Below, in pieces: positions 19,232 through 30,441 of a DNA stretch of 64,000 nucleotides (its first letter is position 1; each line of letters begins with the position of its first letter). The position numbers and the translations under genes were made by a program. Source of the DNA: Roseomonas sp. (GTDB lineage: Bacteria; Pseudomonadota; Alphaproteobacteria; Acetobacterales; Acetobacteraceae); contig JADCFN010000021.1 of assembly GCA_020249505.1 (NCBI GenBank), positions 19,644 through 83,643 on the forward strand, read 5' to 3'. The notes below the pieces were generated by a model that searched no databases, was not told the origin of the DNA, and worked only from the letters and a program-made list of their open reading frames with translations.

Positions 19232-20745
19232 GCGGCAATCCTTCCCGGCATGCGATGGCGAAAGGCCAGCGCCTCGGCGATATGCGCGCGCCGGATCATG
19301 GCGCTACCGGCAAGATCAGCGATGGTGCGCGCGACACGCAGGCTGCGTACCTGCCCGCGTGACGATAGTCCAAGCCGCGTCGCCGCGACCTCAAGCAAAT
19401 GCGCGGCCTCGGCCTCAAGGTCCTGCTGCAATTGGGCAAGGCTCGCCTCGGCATTATTTGGCGGGCCATCCACGCCATAACGCGCGCGCTGCGCCGCACG
19501 CGCGGCCTTCACGCGCGCGGCGACCGCCGTGCTCGCCTCACCAGCCGGGGCTCGGGCCAATTCAGCGGGCGCAATCGGCATGACTTCAATGGTGATATCC
19601 ATCCGGTCCAGCAGCGGGCCGGAAAGTCGCATCTGATAATCCTCACCACAACGCGGCGCGCGGCCACATTCGCGCCCCGGCTGCCCCAAATAGCCGCAGC
19701 GGCAGGGGTTCATCGCCGCAATGCATTGGAACCGCGCGGGGTAGGTGACATGCGAATGTACGCGGCTGATGGTGGTGCGCCCGGTTTCCATCGGCTGACG
19801 CAGCGCTTCCAACGCCTGGCGCGGAAATTCCGGCCATTCATCCAGAAACAAAACGCCGCGATGCGCGAGGCTGATTTCGCCTGGCTTGGCGCGCGACCCA
19901 CCACCAACCAGCGCGGGCATGGAAGCGGAATGATGCGGCTCCCGGAATGGAGGGCGCGTCACCAGCCGCCCGCCTTGCAGCAGGCCCGCGATGGAATGCA
20001 CGAGACTCACCTCCAAGGCTTCGGCCGGCGAAAGATCAGGCAGCAGCGCGGACAGCCGCGCCGCCAGCATGGATTTGCCACCACCCGGAGGGCCGATCAT
20101 GAGCAGATTGTGCCCGCCCGCCGCAGCGATTTCCAAGGCGCGCTTTGCGGTTTCCTGCCCCTTCACATCGGAAAGGCAGGGGCCAGTAGGCGGTGCGGCA
20201 TCCAGCTTTGGCGCTTCCGGTGCGTGCAAGATCTGCACGCCCTTGAAGTGATTAAGCAGCGCGGGAAGATCAGGTGCGGCGAGCACTTCAATCTGCCCGG
20301 CCCAGGCGGCTTCTCCGCCCTGTGCGGCAGGGCAGATCAGCCCCAATTCGCGCGCCGAGGCGCCAAGCGCGGCCGGCAGCACGCCCGCGACAGGCATGAT
20401 CGCGCCATCAAGTGACAATTCGCCGAGCGCGGCAAAGCCCGCCAATTCATCACGCGGCAGCACATCCATCGCGGCCAGTACCGCAAGCGCAATCGGCAGA
20501 TCAAAATGGCTGCCTTCCTTGGTGATATCGGCGGGGGCCAGGTTCACCAGCACGCGCTTGGGCGGCATGGAAAGCCCAAGGCCAAGTAAGGCCGCGCGCA
20601 CCCTTTCGCGGCTTTCCGCAACCGCCTTATCGGGCAGGCCGACCACCAGAAAGGCCGGCAGGCCGGGAGCGATTTGCACCTGCACCTCGACCGCCTGGGC
20701 TTCGATCCCAGCGAAGGCGAAGGTGGCGATGCGGGCAATGGACAT
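19228..20745 (-). CDS. YifB/ComM family Mg chelatase-like AAA ATPase
   Basis: MSIARIATFAFAGIEAQAVEVQVQIAPGLPAFLVVGLPDKAVAESRERVRAAL, GPPGGGKSMLAARLSALLPDLSP, CRCGYLGQPGRECGR. Start trimmed to MSIARIA. Confidence 0.95.
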   Translation of the reverse strand: MSIARIATFAFAGIEAQAVEVQVQIAPGLPAFLVVGLPDKAVAESRERVRAALLGLGLSMPPKRVLVNLAPADITKEGSHFDLPIALAVLAAMDVLPRDELAGFAALGELSLDGAIMPVAGVLPAALGASARELGLICPAAQGGEAAWAGQIEVLAAPDLPALLNHFKGVQILHAPEAPKLDAAPPTGPCLSDVKGQETAKRALEIAAAGGHNLLMIGPPGGGKSMLAARLSALLPDLSPAEALEVSLVHSIAGLLQGGRLVTRPPFREPHHSASMPALVGGGSRAKPGEISLAHRGVLFLDEWPEFPRQALEALRQPMETGRTTISRVHSHVTYPARFQCIAAMNPCRCGYLGQPGRECGRAPRCGEDYQMRLSGPLLDRMDITIEVMPIAPAELARAPAGEASTAVAARVKAARAAQRARYGVDGPPNNAEASLAQLQQDLEAEAAHLLEVAATRLGLSSRGQVRSLRVARTIADLAGSAMIRRAHIAEALAFRHRMPGRIAA

Positions 20746-20879
20746 GGCCGCATGAATGGCGCATTCCGTATCAAAACACAACCATAAGTTATATGTTGCG
20801 TAGCTTTCACACCAGCGAGATATGGCCGAATAGGGTTCCGTTGCTTGTATCCGGCCCCTAGCCGCGTCAGGGTGACGGC

Positions 20880-21884
20880 ATGATCCCTGACATTCCCGCG
20901 CCTGATCAGGCCGCGACACTTCGGCCCGGCTTGCGTTGGCTCCGCTTTCCGCTGCCCTTTCCGCCGAGCCATGTGAATGTGTGGCTTTTGGAAGACGGGC
21001 CGGGTTGGCTCGCGATTGATTGTTCCATTGCCAATGATGCGTCGCGCGAGTTGTGGCGCGAGGCATTGGCCGGCGATGCCTTTGGTGGGCGGCCCTTGCG
21101 GCGGCTGTTGGTGACGCATTTCCACCCGGATCATGCCGGGCTGATGGGCTGGCTCACCGAAGCCCACAGGCTTGTCCCGCTGATGACCAAGATCGAATGG
21201 CTGCAAGCGCGCGCGCTGTTCTTCGACACGGGTGCAGACATGGTGGAACATCAGACGCGCTTTGCCGAAGCCGCTGGCGCGCCTCCTGAATATGCCGATT
21301 TCATCCGCGCCCGCGGGCCGCTTTATGTGAAATCCGTGGCGCCTTTGCCGCGCGTATTTGAAGCCATTGCCGATGGGCAGGATATCACCATTGGTGGCCG
21401 CCCCTGGCGCGTTATCACCGGCCAAGGCCATGCGCCGGATATGGCCTGCCTGTTCAATGCGGAAGACCGCGTGCTGATCGCGGCTGATCAGATCCTGCCG
21501 CGCATTTCACCCTATATCGGCCTACATGCAGGGGAGCCCGCCGCTGATCCGCTCGGCGCCTTCCTGAAATCCCTGGATCGTTTCCGCACACTCCCCGAAG
21601 ATGTGTTGGTGCTGCCATCCCACGGCGAACCGTTTTATGGCCTGCATGCGCGGCTTGATTGGCTGGCGGCGCATCACGCGGAACGGCTTTCGCTGCTGAT
21701 GGACGCGATGGGGGGTAGCAGCGCGCATGATCTGCTGCCGGTGCTGTTTCGCAGGCCACTCGATTTGCGTAATCTTGGCTTCGGGCTTGGCGAGACACTG
21801 GCCCATTTGCGCCGCTTGCAGGTGATGGGCGAAGCGGTGGCGGAACAGGATGCCGCTGGTGTGATGCGCTGGCGCCGCGCGTGA
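20880..21884 (+). CDS. MBL-fold metallo-hydrolase
   Basis: LLVTHFHPDHAGLMGWL, GQGHAPDMACLFNAEDRVLIAADQILPRISPYIGL, LPSHGEPF. Confidence 0.93.
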   Translation: MIPDIPAPDQAATLRPGLRWLRFPLPFPPSHVNVWLLEDGPGWLAIDCSIANDASRELWREALAGDAFGGRPLRRLLVTHFHPDHAGLMGWLTEAHRLVPLMTKIEWLQARALFFDTGADMVEHQTRFAEAAGAPPEYADFIRARGPLYVKSVAPLPRVFEAIADGQDITIGGRPWRVITGQGHAPDMACLFNAEDRVLIAADQILPRISPYIGLHAGEPAADPLGAFLKSLDRFRTLPEDVLVLPSHGEPFYGLHARLDWLAAHHAERLSLLMDAMGGSSAHDLLPVLFRRPLDLRNLGFGLGETLAHLRRLQVMGEAVAEQDAAGVMRWRRA

Positions 21885-21894
21885 GGAGTTAGAG

Positions 21895-23115
21895 ATGACG
21901 CCAGAAGAGACCATAGCAGCCATTCGCGCCGATGCGCGCTTTGCGGCCGCTTCCGCCAAACTTGCCGCCGATCACACGCGCATGGTGGAAGATTGCATCA
22001 CGCTCACGCAAATCCCCGCCCCACCTTTTGCCGAGGAAGAACGTGCTACCGCCTATCTTGCCATGCTGCGCGATCATGGGCTTGAGGAGGTGGAACAGGA
22101 TGAAATCGGCAATGTGATGGGGCTCCGCCGTGGTTTCGGCAATGGCGAGATCCTGGTGGTGGCGGCGCATCTGGACACGGTCTTTCCCGCCGGGACGGAT
22201 GTGCGCGTCAGGCGCGAAGGCACCAAGCTTTTCGCACCGGGGGTGAGTGACGATACCTGGTCGCTTGCGGTCAATCTCGGCTTTTTGCGTGCGCTTGATG
22301 CGGCGGGGATTCGCACGCGGCATGATCTGCTTTTTGTGGGTGATGTGGGCGAAGAAGGTTTGGGCGATTTGCGCGGCATTCGCCATCTTTTCACCAAGGG
22401 CCGGCATCGCGCGCGCATTCGTGGTTTTCTGACCGTGGATAGCCCGCAGGTGGAAGGCATTGTCAGCGGCGGTGTCGGTTCCAAGCGCTATCGCGTCACG
22501 TTCCAGGGGCCGGGCGGGCATTCCTATGCCGCTTTCGGGCTGGTGAACCCGATGTATGCCATGGCGGAATGCGCGCGTGGCCTTGCTGCCGTGAAGGTGC
22601 CCGATAACCCGCCCACCACGCATTGCGTGAGTGTGGTCTCGGGCGGCACCTCCATCAATGCGATTGCCAATCGCGTGGTGATCGAGGTTGATTTGCGTTC
22701 CGCCTCGGCCGCCGAACTTGCCAAGCTGGATAAAGCGTTTCTGGAGATTGTGGATCTGGCGGTTGCAACCGAAAACGCTGCGCGTTCCACCGCCAATGGC
22801 GCGATTACCGCGGATATCCAGCCGGTCGGTGATCGCCCGGCGGGCGAAACCCCGGCGGGCAGCCCGATCCGGGACTTGGCCGCGGCGGCGGTGACGGCGG
22901 AGGGGTATCGCCCAAGCTTTGAATGGTCTTCGACGGATGCGAATATCCCGATGTCGCTTGGCATTCCCGCCTTGAAGATTGGCGCGGGTGGGCGCGGCGG
23001 CCGGGCGCATTCCCTTGATGAATGGCTGGATGTGGAACCCACCGAAGCGCTGCGCGGCATGCGTTCCAGCCTTGCTGCCATTCTTGCCATCGCCGGCATG
23101 GAGGGCATTACCTAA
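21895..23115 (+). CDS. M20-family metallopeptidase (peptidase T-like)
   Basis: VVAAHLDTVFPAGTDV, FVGDVGEEGLGDLRG, GPGGHSYAAFGLVNPMYAM, dimerisation domain. Confidence 0.92.
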   Translation: MTPEETIAAIRADARFAAASAKLAADHTRMVEDCITLTQIPAPPFAEEERATAYLAMLRDHGLEEVEQDEIGNVMGLRRGFGNGEILVVAAHLDTVFPAGTDVRVRREGTKLFAPGVSDDTWSLAVNLGFLRALDAAGIRTRHDLLFVGDVGEEGLGDLRGIRHLFTKGRHRARIRGFLTVDSPQVEGIVSGGVGSKRYRVTFQGPGGHSYAAFGLVNPMYAMAECARGLAAVKVPDNPPTTHCVSVVSGGTSINAIANRVVIEVDLRSASAAELAKLDKAFLEIVDLAVATENAARSTANGAITADIQPVGDRPAGETPAGSPIRDLAAAAVTAEGYRPSFEWSSTDANIPMSLGIPALKIGAGGRGGRAHSLDEWLDVEPTEALRGMRSSLAAILAIAGMEGIT

Positions 23116-23208
23116 AGTCTCGTCGGGGTCCGGGGTGGCACGGCCCCCCCGGCCCCCCTTGTTTTACGTCTTCACAAGCGCCCCTGGCCGGGCCATCACT
23201 TGCCCATC

Positions 23209-25422
23209 ATGACCGCTGCCGCCCCCCTGCTGCCCCCCGAACGCGCTGCTCAGCTTGCTGCCGAATTCGGCCTGAAGCCCGATGAGTATGAAAGGGTGCT
23301 CGCTATTCTTGGCCGCGCGCCGCGGCTTGCGGAGCTTGGCCTGTTCAGCGTGATGTGGTCGGAGCATTGTTCCTATAAATCATCGCGCGTTTGGCTGCGT
23401 GAATTGCCGACCAAGGCGCCTTGGGTGATCCAGGGCCCAGGCGAGAATGCCGGCGTGATTGATATCGGTGAGGGTCTAGCCGCGGTTTTCAAAATGGAAA
23501 GCCACAACCACCCATCCTATATCGAACCCTACAATGGCGCGGCCACCGGTGTTGGCGGGATTTTGCGCGATGTCTTCACCATGGGGGCGCGGCCAATTGC
23601 CAATTTGAATGCGCTGCGTTTTGGCGCGCCGGATGCGCCGCGCATGAAGCGCATTATTGATGGTGTGGTGCGCGGTATTGGTGGTTACGGCAATTGCGTT
23701 GGCGTGCCGACAGTGGGTGGCGAGGTGAACTTCCACCCGCGCTACAATGGCAATCCCCTGGTCAATGCCATGACGGTTGGCATTGCGCGCGCTGATCGCA
23801 TTTTCACCGCCAAGGCGACGGGTATTGGCAATTCCGTGGTTTATGTGGGCTCCAAGACCGGGCGCGACGGCATCCATGGCGCCACGATGGCGAGTGCGGA
23901 ATTCAGCGCCGATTCGGAAGAAAAGCGCCCGACGGTGCAGATCGGGGATCCCTTCGCCGAAAAACTGCTGATCGAAGCCTGCATGGAATTGATGGCAACG
24001 GATGCGATTGTTGCCATTCAGGATATGGGCGCGGCGGGGCTGACGAGTTCCAGTGTTGAGATGGCCGGCAAGGGCGGCATGGGCATTGAACTTGAAATGG
24101 AAGCCGTGCCGCAGCGCGAAGAGGGCATGTCGGCTTATGAGATGATGCTGTCCGAAAGCCAGGAACGCATGCTGATGATCCTGAAGCCGGGCCGCGAGGC
24201 CGAGGCTGAGGCGATTTTCCGCAAATGGGAATTGGATTTCGCGGTGATCGGCAAGCTGACCGATACCGGGCGCATCGTGATCCGCCATAAGGGCGTGCTG
24301 GAAGCGGATATCCCTTTGGCGCCCTTGGAATCCGAAGCGCCGCTCTATCGCCGCCCGACGGCGGAAACGCCGAAGCAGCCGGTACTGGCGGCATCCGCCA
24401 TTCCTGATCCGGTCGGGCTTGCGGCGGCCTTGATGACCCTTGTCGCCTGCCCCGATCTTTGTTCGCGCCGCTGGATTTGGGACCAATATGACAGTCTGGT
24501 GAATGGCCAGACCGTGCAGCGCCCCGGTGGCGCGGATGCCGCCGTGGTCCGGATTGAAGACCATGACCGTGCACTCGCCATGACCACGGATTGCACGCCG
24601 CGTTATTGCCTCGCGGACCCGGAAGAAGGCGGCAAGCAGGCCGTTGCCGAGGCGTGGCGCAATATCACCGCCGTTGGCGCGCTACCCTTGGCGATCACTG
24701 ACAATATGAATTTCGGCAATCCCGAAAAGCCGGAAATCATGGGGCAATTTGCCTATGCCGTGCGCGGCATGGCGGCGGCGTGCATCGCGCTCGATTTCCC
24801 GGTTGTCTCGGGCAATGTGTCGCTTTACAATGAAACCGAAGGCCGCGCGATTTTGCCGACACCCGCGATTGGCGGCGTGGGCGTGCTGGAAAAAGCCGCG
24901 CAGGCGGTGGGGCTCGCCATGCCTGTGTCCGGTGATCTGGTGCTGATTGGCGAAACGCAAGGGTGGCTTGGCCAATCGCTATGGCTGCGGGAGATCGCCG
25001 GGCGCGAAGAAGGCGCGCCGCCGCCGGTTGATCTGGTGGCCGAACGGCGGAACGGGGATTTTGTGCGCGCGCGCATCCTGGCGGGCGCGGTTCTGGCCAG
25101 CCATGATTGCGCCGATGGCGGGCTGCTGGTGGCCGTGGCAGAAATGGCGATGGGCAGTGGTATCGGCGCCGGGCTCAGCCCAGTGCCGGAGGGCATTCCC
25201 ACCCATGGCTTCTGGTTCGGTGAAGATCAGGGCCGCTATGTGCTGGCCGTGGCCGATGGCGCGGCGCTGATCGCGCAGGCCAAGGCCGCAGGGGTACCAG
25301 CCCGGCTGATCGGGACAGCCGGCGGGGGGGACTTGGTTCTGCCCGATGGCGCTGCCATATCGGTCTCAACGCTGGCGGCGGCCCATGAGGCGACGCTGCC
25401 AGCACTGATGGGGGAGAAATAG
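23209..25422 (+). CDS. purL: Phosphoribosylformylglycinamidine synthase II
   Basis: [84 protein letters not shown]. Confidence 0.98.
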   Translation: MTAAAPLLPPERAAQLAAEFGLKPDEYERVLAILGRAPRLAELGLFSVMWSEHCSYKSSRVWLRELPTKAPWVIQGPGENAGVIDIGEGLAAVFKMESHNHPSYIEPYNGAATGVGGILRDVFTMGARPIANLNALRFGAPDAPRMKRIIDGVVRGIGGYGNCVGVPTVGGEVNFHPRYNGNPLVNAMTVGIARADRIFTAKATGIGNSVVYVGSKTGRDGIHGATMASAEFSADSEEKRPTVQIGDPFAEKLLIEACMELMATDAIVAIQDMGAAGLTSSSVEMAGKGGMGIELEMEAVPQREEGMSAYEMMLSESQERMLMILKPGREAEAEAIFRKWELDFAVIGKLTDTGRIVIRHKGVLEADIPLAPLESEAPLYRRPTAETPKQPVLAASAIPDPVGLAAALMTLVACPDLCSRRWIWDQYDSLVNGQTVQRPGGADAAVVRIEDHDRALAMTTDCTPRYCLADPEEGGKQAVAEAWRNITAVGALPLAITDNMNFGNPEKPEIMGQFAYAVRGMAAACIALDFPVVSGNVSLYNETEGRAILPTPAIGGVGVLEKAAQAVGLAMPVSGDLVLIGETQGWLGQSLWLREIAGREEGAPPPVDLVAERRNGDFVRARILAGAVLASHDCADGGLLVAVAEMAMGSGIGAGLSPVPEGIPTHGFWFGEDQGRYVLAVADGAALIAQAKAAGVPARLIGTAGGGDLVLPDGAAISVSTLAAAHEATLPALMGEK

Positions 25423-25427
25423 CAGCC

Positions 25428-25661
25428 ATGGGCATGCAAGCCGCAGAAATTGAGGCGCTGATCAAGGCAGCGCTGCCGGATGCGGAAGTGACGATCGAGG
25501 ATTTGGCCGGCGATGGCGATCATTACGCCGCCAAGGTCGTTTCCTCGGCCTTCAAGGGCTTGCCCCGCGTGCGCCAACATCAGATTGTCTATGCTGCGCT
25601 ACAGGGCCGCATGGGGGGTGTTCTTCATGCGCTGGCCTTGCAAACCTCTGCCCCGGAATAG
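25428..25661 (+). CDS. BolA-family protein
   Basis: [66 protein letters not shown]; next to monothiol glutaredoxin. Confidence 0.93.
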   Translation: MGMQAAEIEALIKAALPDAEVTIEDLAGDGDHYAAKVVSSAFKGLPRVRQHQIVYAALQGRMGGVLHALALQTSAPE

Positions 25662-25672
25662 GAACCACAAAG

Positions 25673-26011
25673 ATGAGCAACCCGGTTTTTGAACGTATCG
25701 AGGCCGATATCAAGGCGAACCCCGTTGTGCTGTTCATGAAGGGCACACCGGTTTTCCCGCAATGCGGCTTTTCCGCCCGCGTCGTGCAAATTCTTTCGCA
25801 TATGGGCGTGCCCTTCAAGGGCGTGAATGTGCTTGAAGATATGGAAATCCGCGAAGGCATCAAGGAATTCACGAATTGGCCGACCATCCCGCAGCTTTAT
25901 GTCAGCGGTGAATTCGTGGGCGGCTGCGATATCATTACCGAGATGTTCCAGTCCGGTGAGCTTTCCGGCCTGCTCAAGGAAAAGGGCGTGGCGCATAAGG
26001 CCGACGCTTGA
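25673..26011 (+). CDS. grxD: Grx4-family monothiol glutaredoxin
   Basis: [54 protein letters not shown]. Confidence 0.95.
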   Translation: MSNPVFERIEADIKANPVVLFMKGTPVFPQCGFSARVVQILSHMGVPFKGVNVLEDMEIREGIKEFTNWPTIPQLYVSGEFVGGCDIITEMFQSGELSGLLKEKGVAHKADA

Positions 26012-26166
26012 GCCTGCGCGGCCCATATATGGGCCAAGTCTTGGCGTGATCCGGCCTTCAGGATCACGCTTGGCGCCTGCGCCGCTGAAGCGCACAGGCG
26101 CCGTGCTGACCCTGCCGCTGGCTTGACTTCCCGGCCGAGCTGGGGCACATCCCGCCGCCTTGGTGA

Positions 26167-26242
<76 letters not shown>

Positions 26243-26268
26243 TCTCCCATCCTGTAAGTGGTTTCTGC

Positions 26269-27237
26269 CTATTCCGGCTGAATGCCAGCCGCGGCTACAA
26301 CCTCACGCCATTGCGGGATTTCCTGACGCAGCCGCGCTGCCAAAGGTGCTGGCCCATTCAGCAGCAACTGCGAACCGCGATCCGCCATGCGCCGCGAAAG
26401 CTCGCTCTCCGGCGCGGCCAAGGGCGCCAATTCCGCCAACAGGCGCGCAATCGGTTCGGGCGGCATGGCTTTTGGCGCCATCAGTGCGAACCAGAAAGGG
26501 ACGCTATACTGCGGCACTTGCTCAATGATAGCCGGCACATCGGCCAGCAATGGCGCACGCGCCGTGCTGGTGACGCCAATCGGGCGGATCGTCCCGGCGC
26601 GCAAATGTTCCAGCGGGATCGAGACATCGGTGATGATGCTATCAATATCGCCAGCGAGCAGCGCATTCATCGCAAGCGTCGCACCGCGATAAGGCACATG
26701 CAGCAATTCAATCCCGGCACGCTGCATCAATAAAGCGCCGGCCAGATGCGTGGCGGACCCAACCCCCGAACTGCCCCAGGAAACCTTACCCGGATTGGCT
26801 TTGGCGCGTGCGAGATAGGCCGCTAGATCTGGCGGTCCATTGGGCCGACCTGAAATCAAGAGCGGCGCATCTGTTACCAGCGTCACGGGTTGCAAATCCG
26901 TCAGCGGATCAAGCCCCGGATCGCGCCGCATGGCGGGCAGGGTTGCGATGGAGGAAGACGTGATCAGGAAGCTGTGATTATCGGTGGCCTGCGCGACATA
27001 TTGCGCGCCAAGCGAACCGCCCGCGCCGGCGCGGTGTTCATAGATCACCGGCTGACCCAGGCGCGGGGTCAGAAACTCCACCATGAAGCGTGCGGGAATA
27101 TCCTGCGGCCCACCAGGCGCGAAGGGGCTGATCAGCCGCACGGGCCGATTGGGCCAGGCTTGGCCTTGCGCCAAGGCGGGCGCGGCAAGGCTTGCGCTGG
27201 CAACAGCAAAAAAGGCGCGACGTGTTGCAACTGACAT
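26269..27237 (-). CDS. Bug/TctC family substrate-binding protein
   Basis: WPNRPVRLISPFAPGGPQDIPARFMVEFLTPRLGQPVIYEHRAGAGGSLGA, LLHVPYRGATLAMNALLAGDID. Confidence 0.9.
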   Translation of the reverse strand: MSVATRRAFFAVASASLAAPALAQGQAWPNRPVRLISPFAPGGPQDIPARFMVEFLTPRLGQPVIYEHRAGAGGSLGAQYVAQATDNHSFLITSSSIATLPAMRRDPGLDPLTDLQPVTLVTDAPLLISGRPNGPPDLAAYLARAKANPGKVSWGSSGVGSATHLAGALLMQRAGIELLHVPYRGATLAMNALLAGDIDSIITDVSIPLEHLRAGTIRPIGVTSTARAPLLADVPAIIEQVPQYSVPFWFALMAPKAMPPEPIARLLAELAPLAAPESELSRRMADRGSQLLLNGPAPLAARLRQEIPQWREVVAAAGIQPE

Positions 27238-27251
27238 GGCCTTGCCTTTCC

Positions 27252-27992
27252 TTATCCCAAACAACGCCGATAAAGCGCGATCAGCCTTTCCCAATGGCGC
27301 TCAGCCCCAGGCTTGTCGAAGCACCAGCGGCCGGGAAAGGCGAAGCCGTGATGCACGGCTGGATAGACTTCCAATTCTCCCTTGCCGCCTGAGGCTTCAA
27401 ACAAGGCGCGCAATTCATCCACCATGGGCAGCGGCGCCAATTCATCATGCTCGGCGCAGGCGATATAGAGTTCAGCACTGCCTTGCCCCAGTGTCAGATG
27501 TGGGCTTTCCACCGCGTCACTCACCAGCCAGGTGCCATAATAGGAAGCGGCCGCCGTGATGCGACCAGGGTAGCGGGCCGCGGCGGCCAATGCGTAAGGC
27601 CCGCTCATGCAATAGCCATGCACACCAACCGGGCCGGGGCGCACGTGTTTTTGCTGGTCGAGGAAACCAAGCATGTCGGCGATATCTTCCATCACCGGCG
27701 GGATGGTCATTTTGGTGCGAATGGCGCGCATGCGGTCGCGTTCCGGGTCGCCCACGGTCAGCACGCCAGGGCCAAATTTGGAATCGCGGCCCGCGCGGTA
27801 ATAAAGATTGGGCAGCACCACGTAATAGCCAGTCGCGGCCAGCCGCCGCGCCATGTCGTAAAGCTCCTCCCGAATGCCGGGCGCGTCCATCAGCATCAGC
27901 ACGGCGGGAAAGGAGCCATTGCGTTCCGGATGACAGATAAAGCTTTCCATCGCGCCGGCGCGAGTTCGGATATCAATGATATGTTCGATCAT
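27252..27992 (-). CDS. Dienelactone hydrolase family protein
   Basis: FPAVLMLMDAPGIREELYDMARRLAATGYYVVLPNLYYR, VGVHGYCMSGPYALAAAARYPGRI, AVHHGFAFP. Confidence 0.92.
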   Translation of the reverse strand: MIEHIIDIRTRAGAMESFICHPERNGSFPAVLMLMDAPGIREELYDMARRLAATGYYVVLPNLYYRAGRDSKFGPGVLTVGDPERDRMRAIRTKMTIPPVMEDIADMLGFLDQQKHVRPGPVGVHGYCMSGPYALAAAARYPGRITAAASYYGTWLVSDAVESPHLTLGQGSAELYIACAEHDELAPLPMVDELRALFEASGGKGELEVYPAVHHGFAFPGRWCFDKPGAERHWERLIALYRRCLG

Positions 27993-28004
27993 GGTGTTGC
28001 CCTT

Positions 28005-28958
28005 TCAGTCCGCTTTCACGCCGGCAGCGCGGATAACCTCGGCCCAGGATTGCAGATCGGCGGCGATACGGCGATTAAAGGTCGCCATATCCTCGAAATT
28101 TGGCGTCAGGCCGGAATCGAGCAGCCTTTGCCGGAAGGTTGGGTTTTCCAGGCCTTTGCGGATGGCCTCCACCCAGGCGCGCGCTGCATCGGCGGTGATG
28201 GCGCGCGGGCCACAGAGGCCGAACCAACCAGCCATTTCAAGCCCTGGCACCCAATCAGAAATCGGGCGCGCCTGCGGAAACAGGGGCGAACCCGCATTAT
28301 CGCCCAGCGCCAGCAGGCGTAGCTCGCCACCCTGAATCTGGCGCATCACATCGCCGAGATTCGTGATCATGAAATCCGCACGCCCGCCAAGAATATCTAC
28401 GACCGCGGGCGTCGCACCACGATACGGGATATGCACAATATCAAGCCCGGTCTTGGACTTCAGCAATTCCACGGAAAGATGCTGCGCCGAACCAACGCCC
28501 GCAGAGGCGTAAGATAACCCGCCCGGCTTGGCGCGCGCGGCGGCGAGCAAGCCAGCCATATCCTTATGCGGCCCGTTGGCCGCGACCACGAGGCCATAGG
28601 TGGACAGCGCCACATTGGCGATGCCGGTCATTTCCGTGCGCGGATCAACCGGCAGGCTGGCGCCGGGCAGATTGGGCGTAATGGTCATGGTGCCCATCGG
28701 GCATTGCAGCACGGTGCCGCCATCCGGCGCGCTGCGCGCGACCAATTCCGCAGCGATAAGCCCATTGGCACCGGTGCGGTTTTCGACAACGCCACGCGCG
28801 GGCAGATGTGGCGCGGCGTATTCGGCAATGAAGCGGGCCATCAAATCACCAGCACCGCCGGCGGCGAAGCCGCTGATGACACGCACGGTGCGGTCCTGCG
28901 CCATGGCAGGGCCGGAAAGGGTGAGGGCAGCAAGACCAGCAAGCAGCAAATGACGCAT
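28005..28958 (-). CDS. Bug/TctC family substrate-binding protein
   Basis: DRTVRVISGFAAGGAGDLMARFIAEYAAPHLPARGVVENRTGANGLIAAELVA, VHIPYRGATPAVVDILGGRADFM. Confidence 0.9.
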   Translation of the reverse strand: MRHLLLAGLAALTLSGPAMAQDRTVRVISGFAAGGAGDLMARFIAEYAAPHLPARGVVENRTGANGLIAAELVARSAPDGGTVLQCPMGTMTITPNLPGASLPVDPRTEMTGIANVALSTYGLVVAANGPHKDMAGLLAAARAKPGGLSYASAGVGSAQHLSVELLKSKTGLDIVHIPYRGATPAVVDILGGRADFMITNLGDVMRQIQGGELRLLALGDNAGSPLFPQARPISDWVPGLEMAGWFGLCGPRAITADAARAWVEAIRKGLENPTFRQRLLDSGLTPNFEDMATFNRRIAADLQSWAEVIRAAGVKAD

Positions 28959-28987
28959 GTTTGTTCCTCCCATTTTAAGGGAGCGTA

Positions 28988-29569
28988 TCAGGATGCGGGC
29001 GCGCCGCAATCCGGCAGGGCACGCAAGGCAGAAAGCCGTGCAGCGCCATGATCACGCGTGGAAAGCACCTCGAAACCGGGCGATATTGCGTTTTCCTCAT
29101 CGCGCCCTGTCTCCGCAATGATCAGCGCGCCGGGCGCGATCCAGCCCTTGGCCTGCAAGGCGGCAAGGGCGCGCGGCACCAACCCCTTGCCATAGGGCGG
29201 ATCCAGAAACACCAGGCTGCAGGGCGCGGCAGCGATGGGGGTCGCGGTCACATCACCAGCAATCACGCGACAGGCGTCTTCTGCCTTGCAGCCAGCGATA
29301 TTCGCACGCAAGGCGGCAAGGGCGGCGCGATCCTGTTCCATGAAAAAGACCCGCGCCGCGCCGCGCGACAAAGCCTCAAGCCCCATGGCGCCGGTGCCGG
29401 CGAAGCCATCAAGCACCGTCGCGTTTTCCACCACAGAACGCCCGGCCCAGGGTGCATGCCAAAGCTGGTCGAATATCGCCTGCCGGGCGCGATCACTGGT
29501 CGGGCGCGTGGCAAGACCCGGCGGCGCAACAAGCGCGCGCCCCTTCCAGCGCCCAGCAATGATGCGCAT
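28988..29569 (-). CDS. rsmD: 16S rRNA (guanine(966)-N(2))-methyltransferase
   Basis: MRIIAGRWKGRALVAPPGLATRPTSDRARQAIFDQLWH, LDGFAGTGAMGLEALSRGAARVFFMEQD, LVFLDPPYGKGL. Confidence 0.95.
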   Translation of the reverse strand: MRIIAGRWKGRALVAPPGLATRPTSDRARQAIFDQLWHAPWAGRSVVENATVLDGFAGTGAMGLEALSRGAARVFFMEQDRAALAALRANIAGCKAEDACRVIAGDVTATPIAAAPCSLVFLDPPYGKGLVPRALAALQAKGWIAPGALIIAETGRDEENAISPGFEVLSTRDHGAARLSALRALPDCGAPAS

Positions 29570-30441
29570 CAGCCCTTGCCGCGGCGCGGCGTTTGCGGCC
29601 CGGCATGGCGCGCGCGGGGGGTGCGTTGCGGTTTGGCGGCCTCGGCTTCCGATGCTTCTGGTTCCGCTACGGCTTCGCGCCCGCGCTTTGGTGCATCCAG
29701 GCCCAATTGCTCGCGCAATACCTTGGCATTCACTTCTTCCGCCGCGCCGCGCGGCAGGGAGCCCAATTGGAAGGGACCATAGGCAGTGCGAATCAGGCGC
29801 GTCACCGCCAGTTCAAGATGCGCCATCACTTTGCGTACTTCGCGATTCTTGCCTTCGCGCAGCGCCACGGTCAGCCAGGCATTGGTGCCCATGCGCGCAT
29901 CCAGCCCCGCTTCGATGGGGCCATAAGCCACACCATCCACCGTGACCCCGCGCGCGAGGGCCGCCAAGGCGCGTTCATTCACCTTGCCATGCACGCGCAC
30001 GCGATAACGGCGCAGCCAGCCATTGGCCGGCAATTCCAGTTTGCGCGCCAGCGCGCCATCATTGGTCAGCAGCAGCAGGCCTTCGCTGGTGAGATCAAGC
30101 CGCCCGACCGAAACCAGCCGCGGCAGGCCCTGCGGCAGATTGGCGAATACCGTGGGCCGGCCTTCCGGGTCGCGATGCGTCGTCACAAAGCCGGTTGGCT
30201 TGTGATAGCGAAACAGCCGCGTGCGTTCGGGCATGGCGATGGGCTTGCCATTCACGCTGATCGCATCACCCGGTGAGACGAAAGTGGCGGGGCTGGTCAC
30301 GAGCTTGCCGCCAAGGCGCACCAGCCCTTCTGCGATCAGCTTTTCCACATCGCGGCGAGAAGCCACACCGGCGCGGGCCAGGAATTTCGCAATGCGTTCG
30401 CCGCGCGGGCCTTCGGCTTCGGCTTCATCTTCGGTGCTCAT
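29569..30441 (-). CDS. RsuA/RluB-type pseudouridine synthase
   Basis: S4 domain (IAKFLARAGVASRRDVEKLIAEGLV), LVSVGRLDLTSEGLLLLTNDGALA, EGKNREVRKVMAHLELAVTRLIRTAYGPFQLGSL. Confidence 0.93.
   Translation of the reverse strand: MSTEDEAEAEGPRGERIAKFLARAGVASRRDVEKLIAEGLVRLGGKLVTSPATFVSPGDAISVNGKPIAMPERTRLFRYHKPTGFVTTHRDPEGRPTVFANLPQGLPRLVSVGRLDLTSEGLLLLTNDGALARKLELPANGWLRRYRVRVHGKVNERALAALARGVTVDGVAYGPIEAGLDARMGTNAWLTVALREGKNREVRKVMAHLELAVTRLIRTAYGPFQLGSLPRGAAEEVNAKVLREQLGLDAPKRGREAVAEPEASEAEAAKPQRTPRARHAGPQTPRRGKG

Noticed and set aside
20746-21066. N-terminal extension of the yifB ORF to 21066
   Set aside because: The family N-terminus MSIARIATFAFAG begins at 20745; upstream translation is non-homologous and overlaps the divergent MBL-fold gene region.
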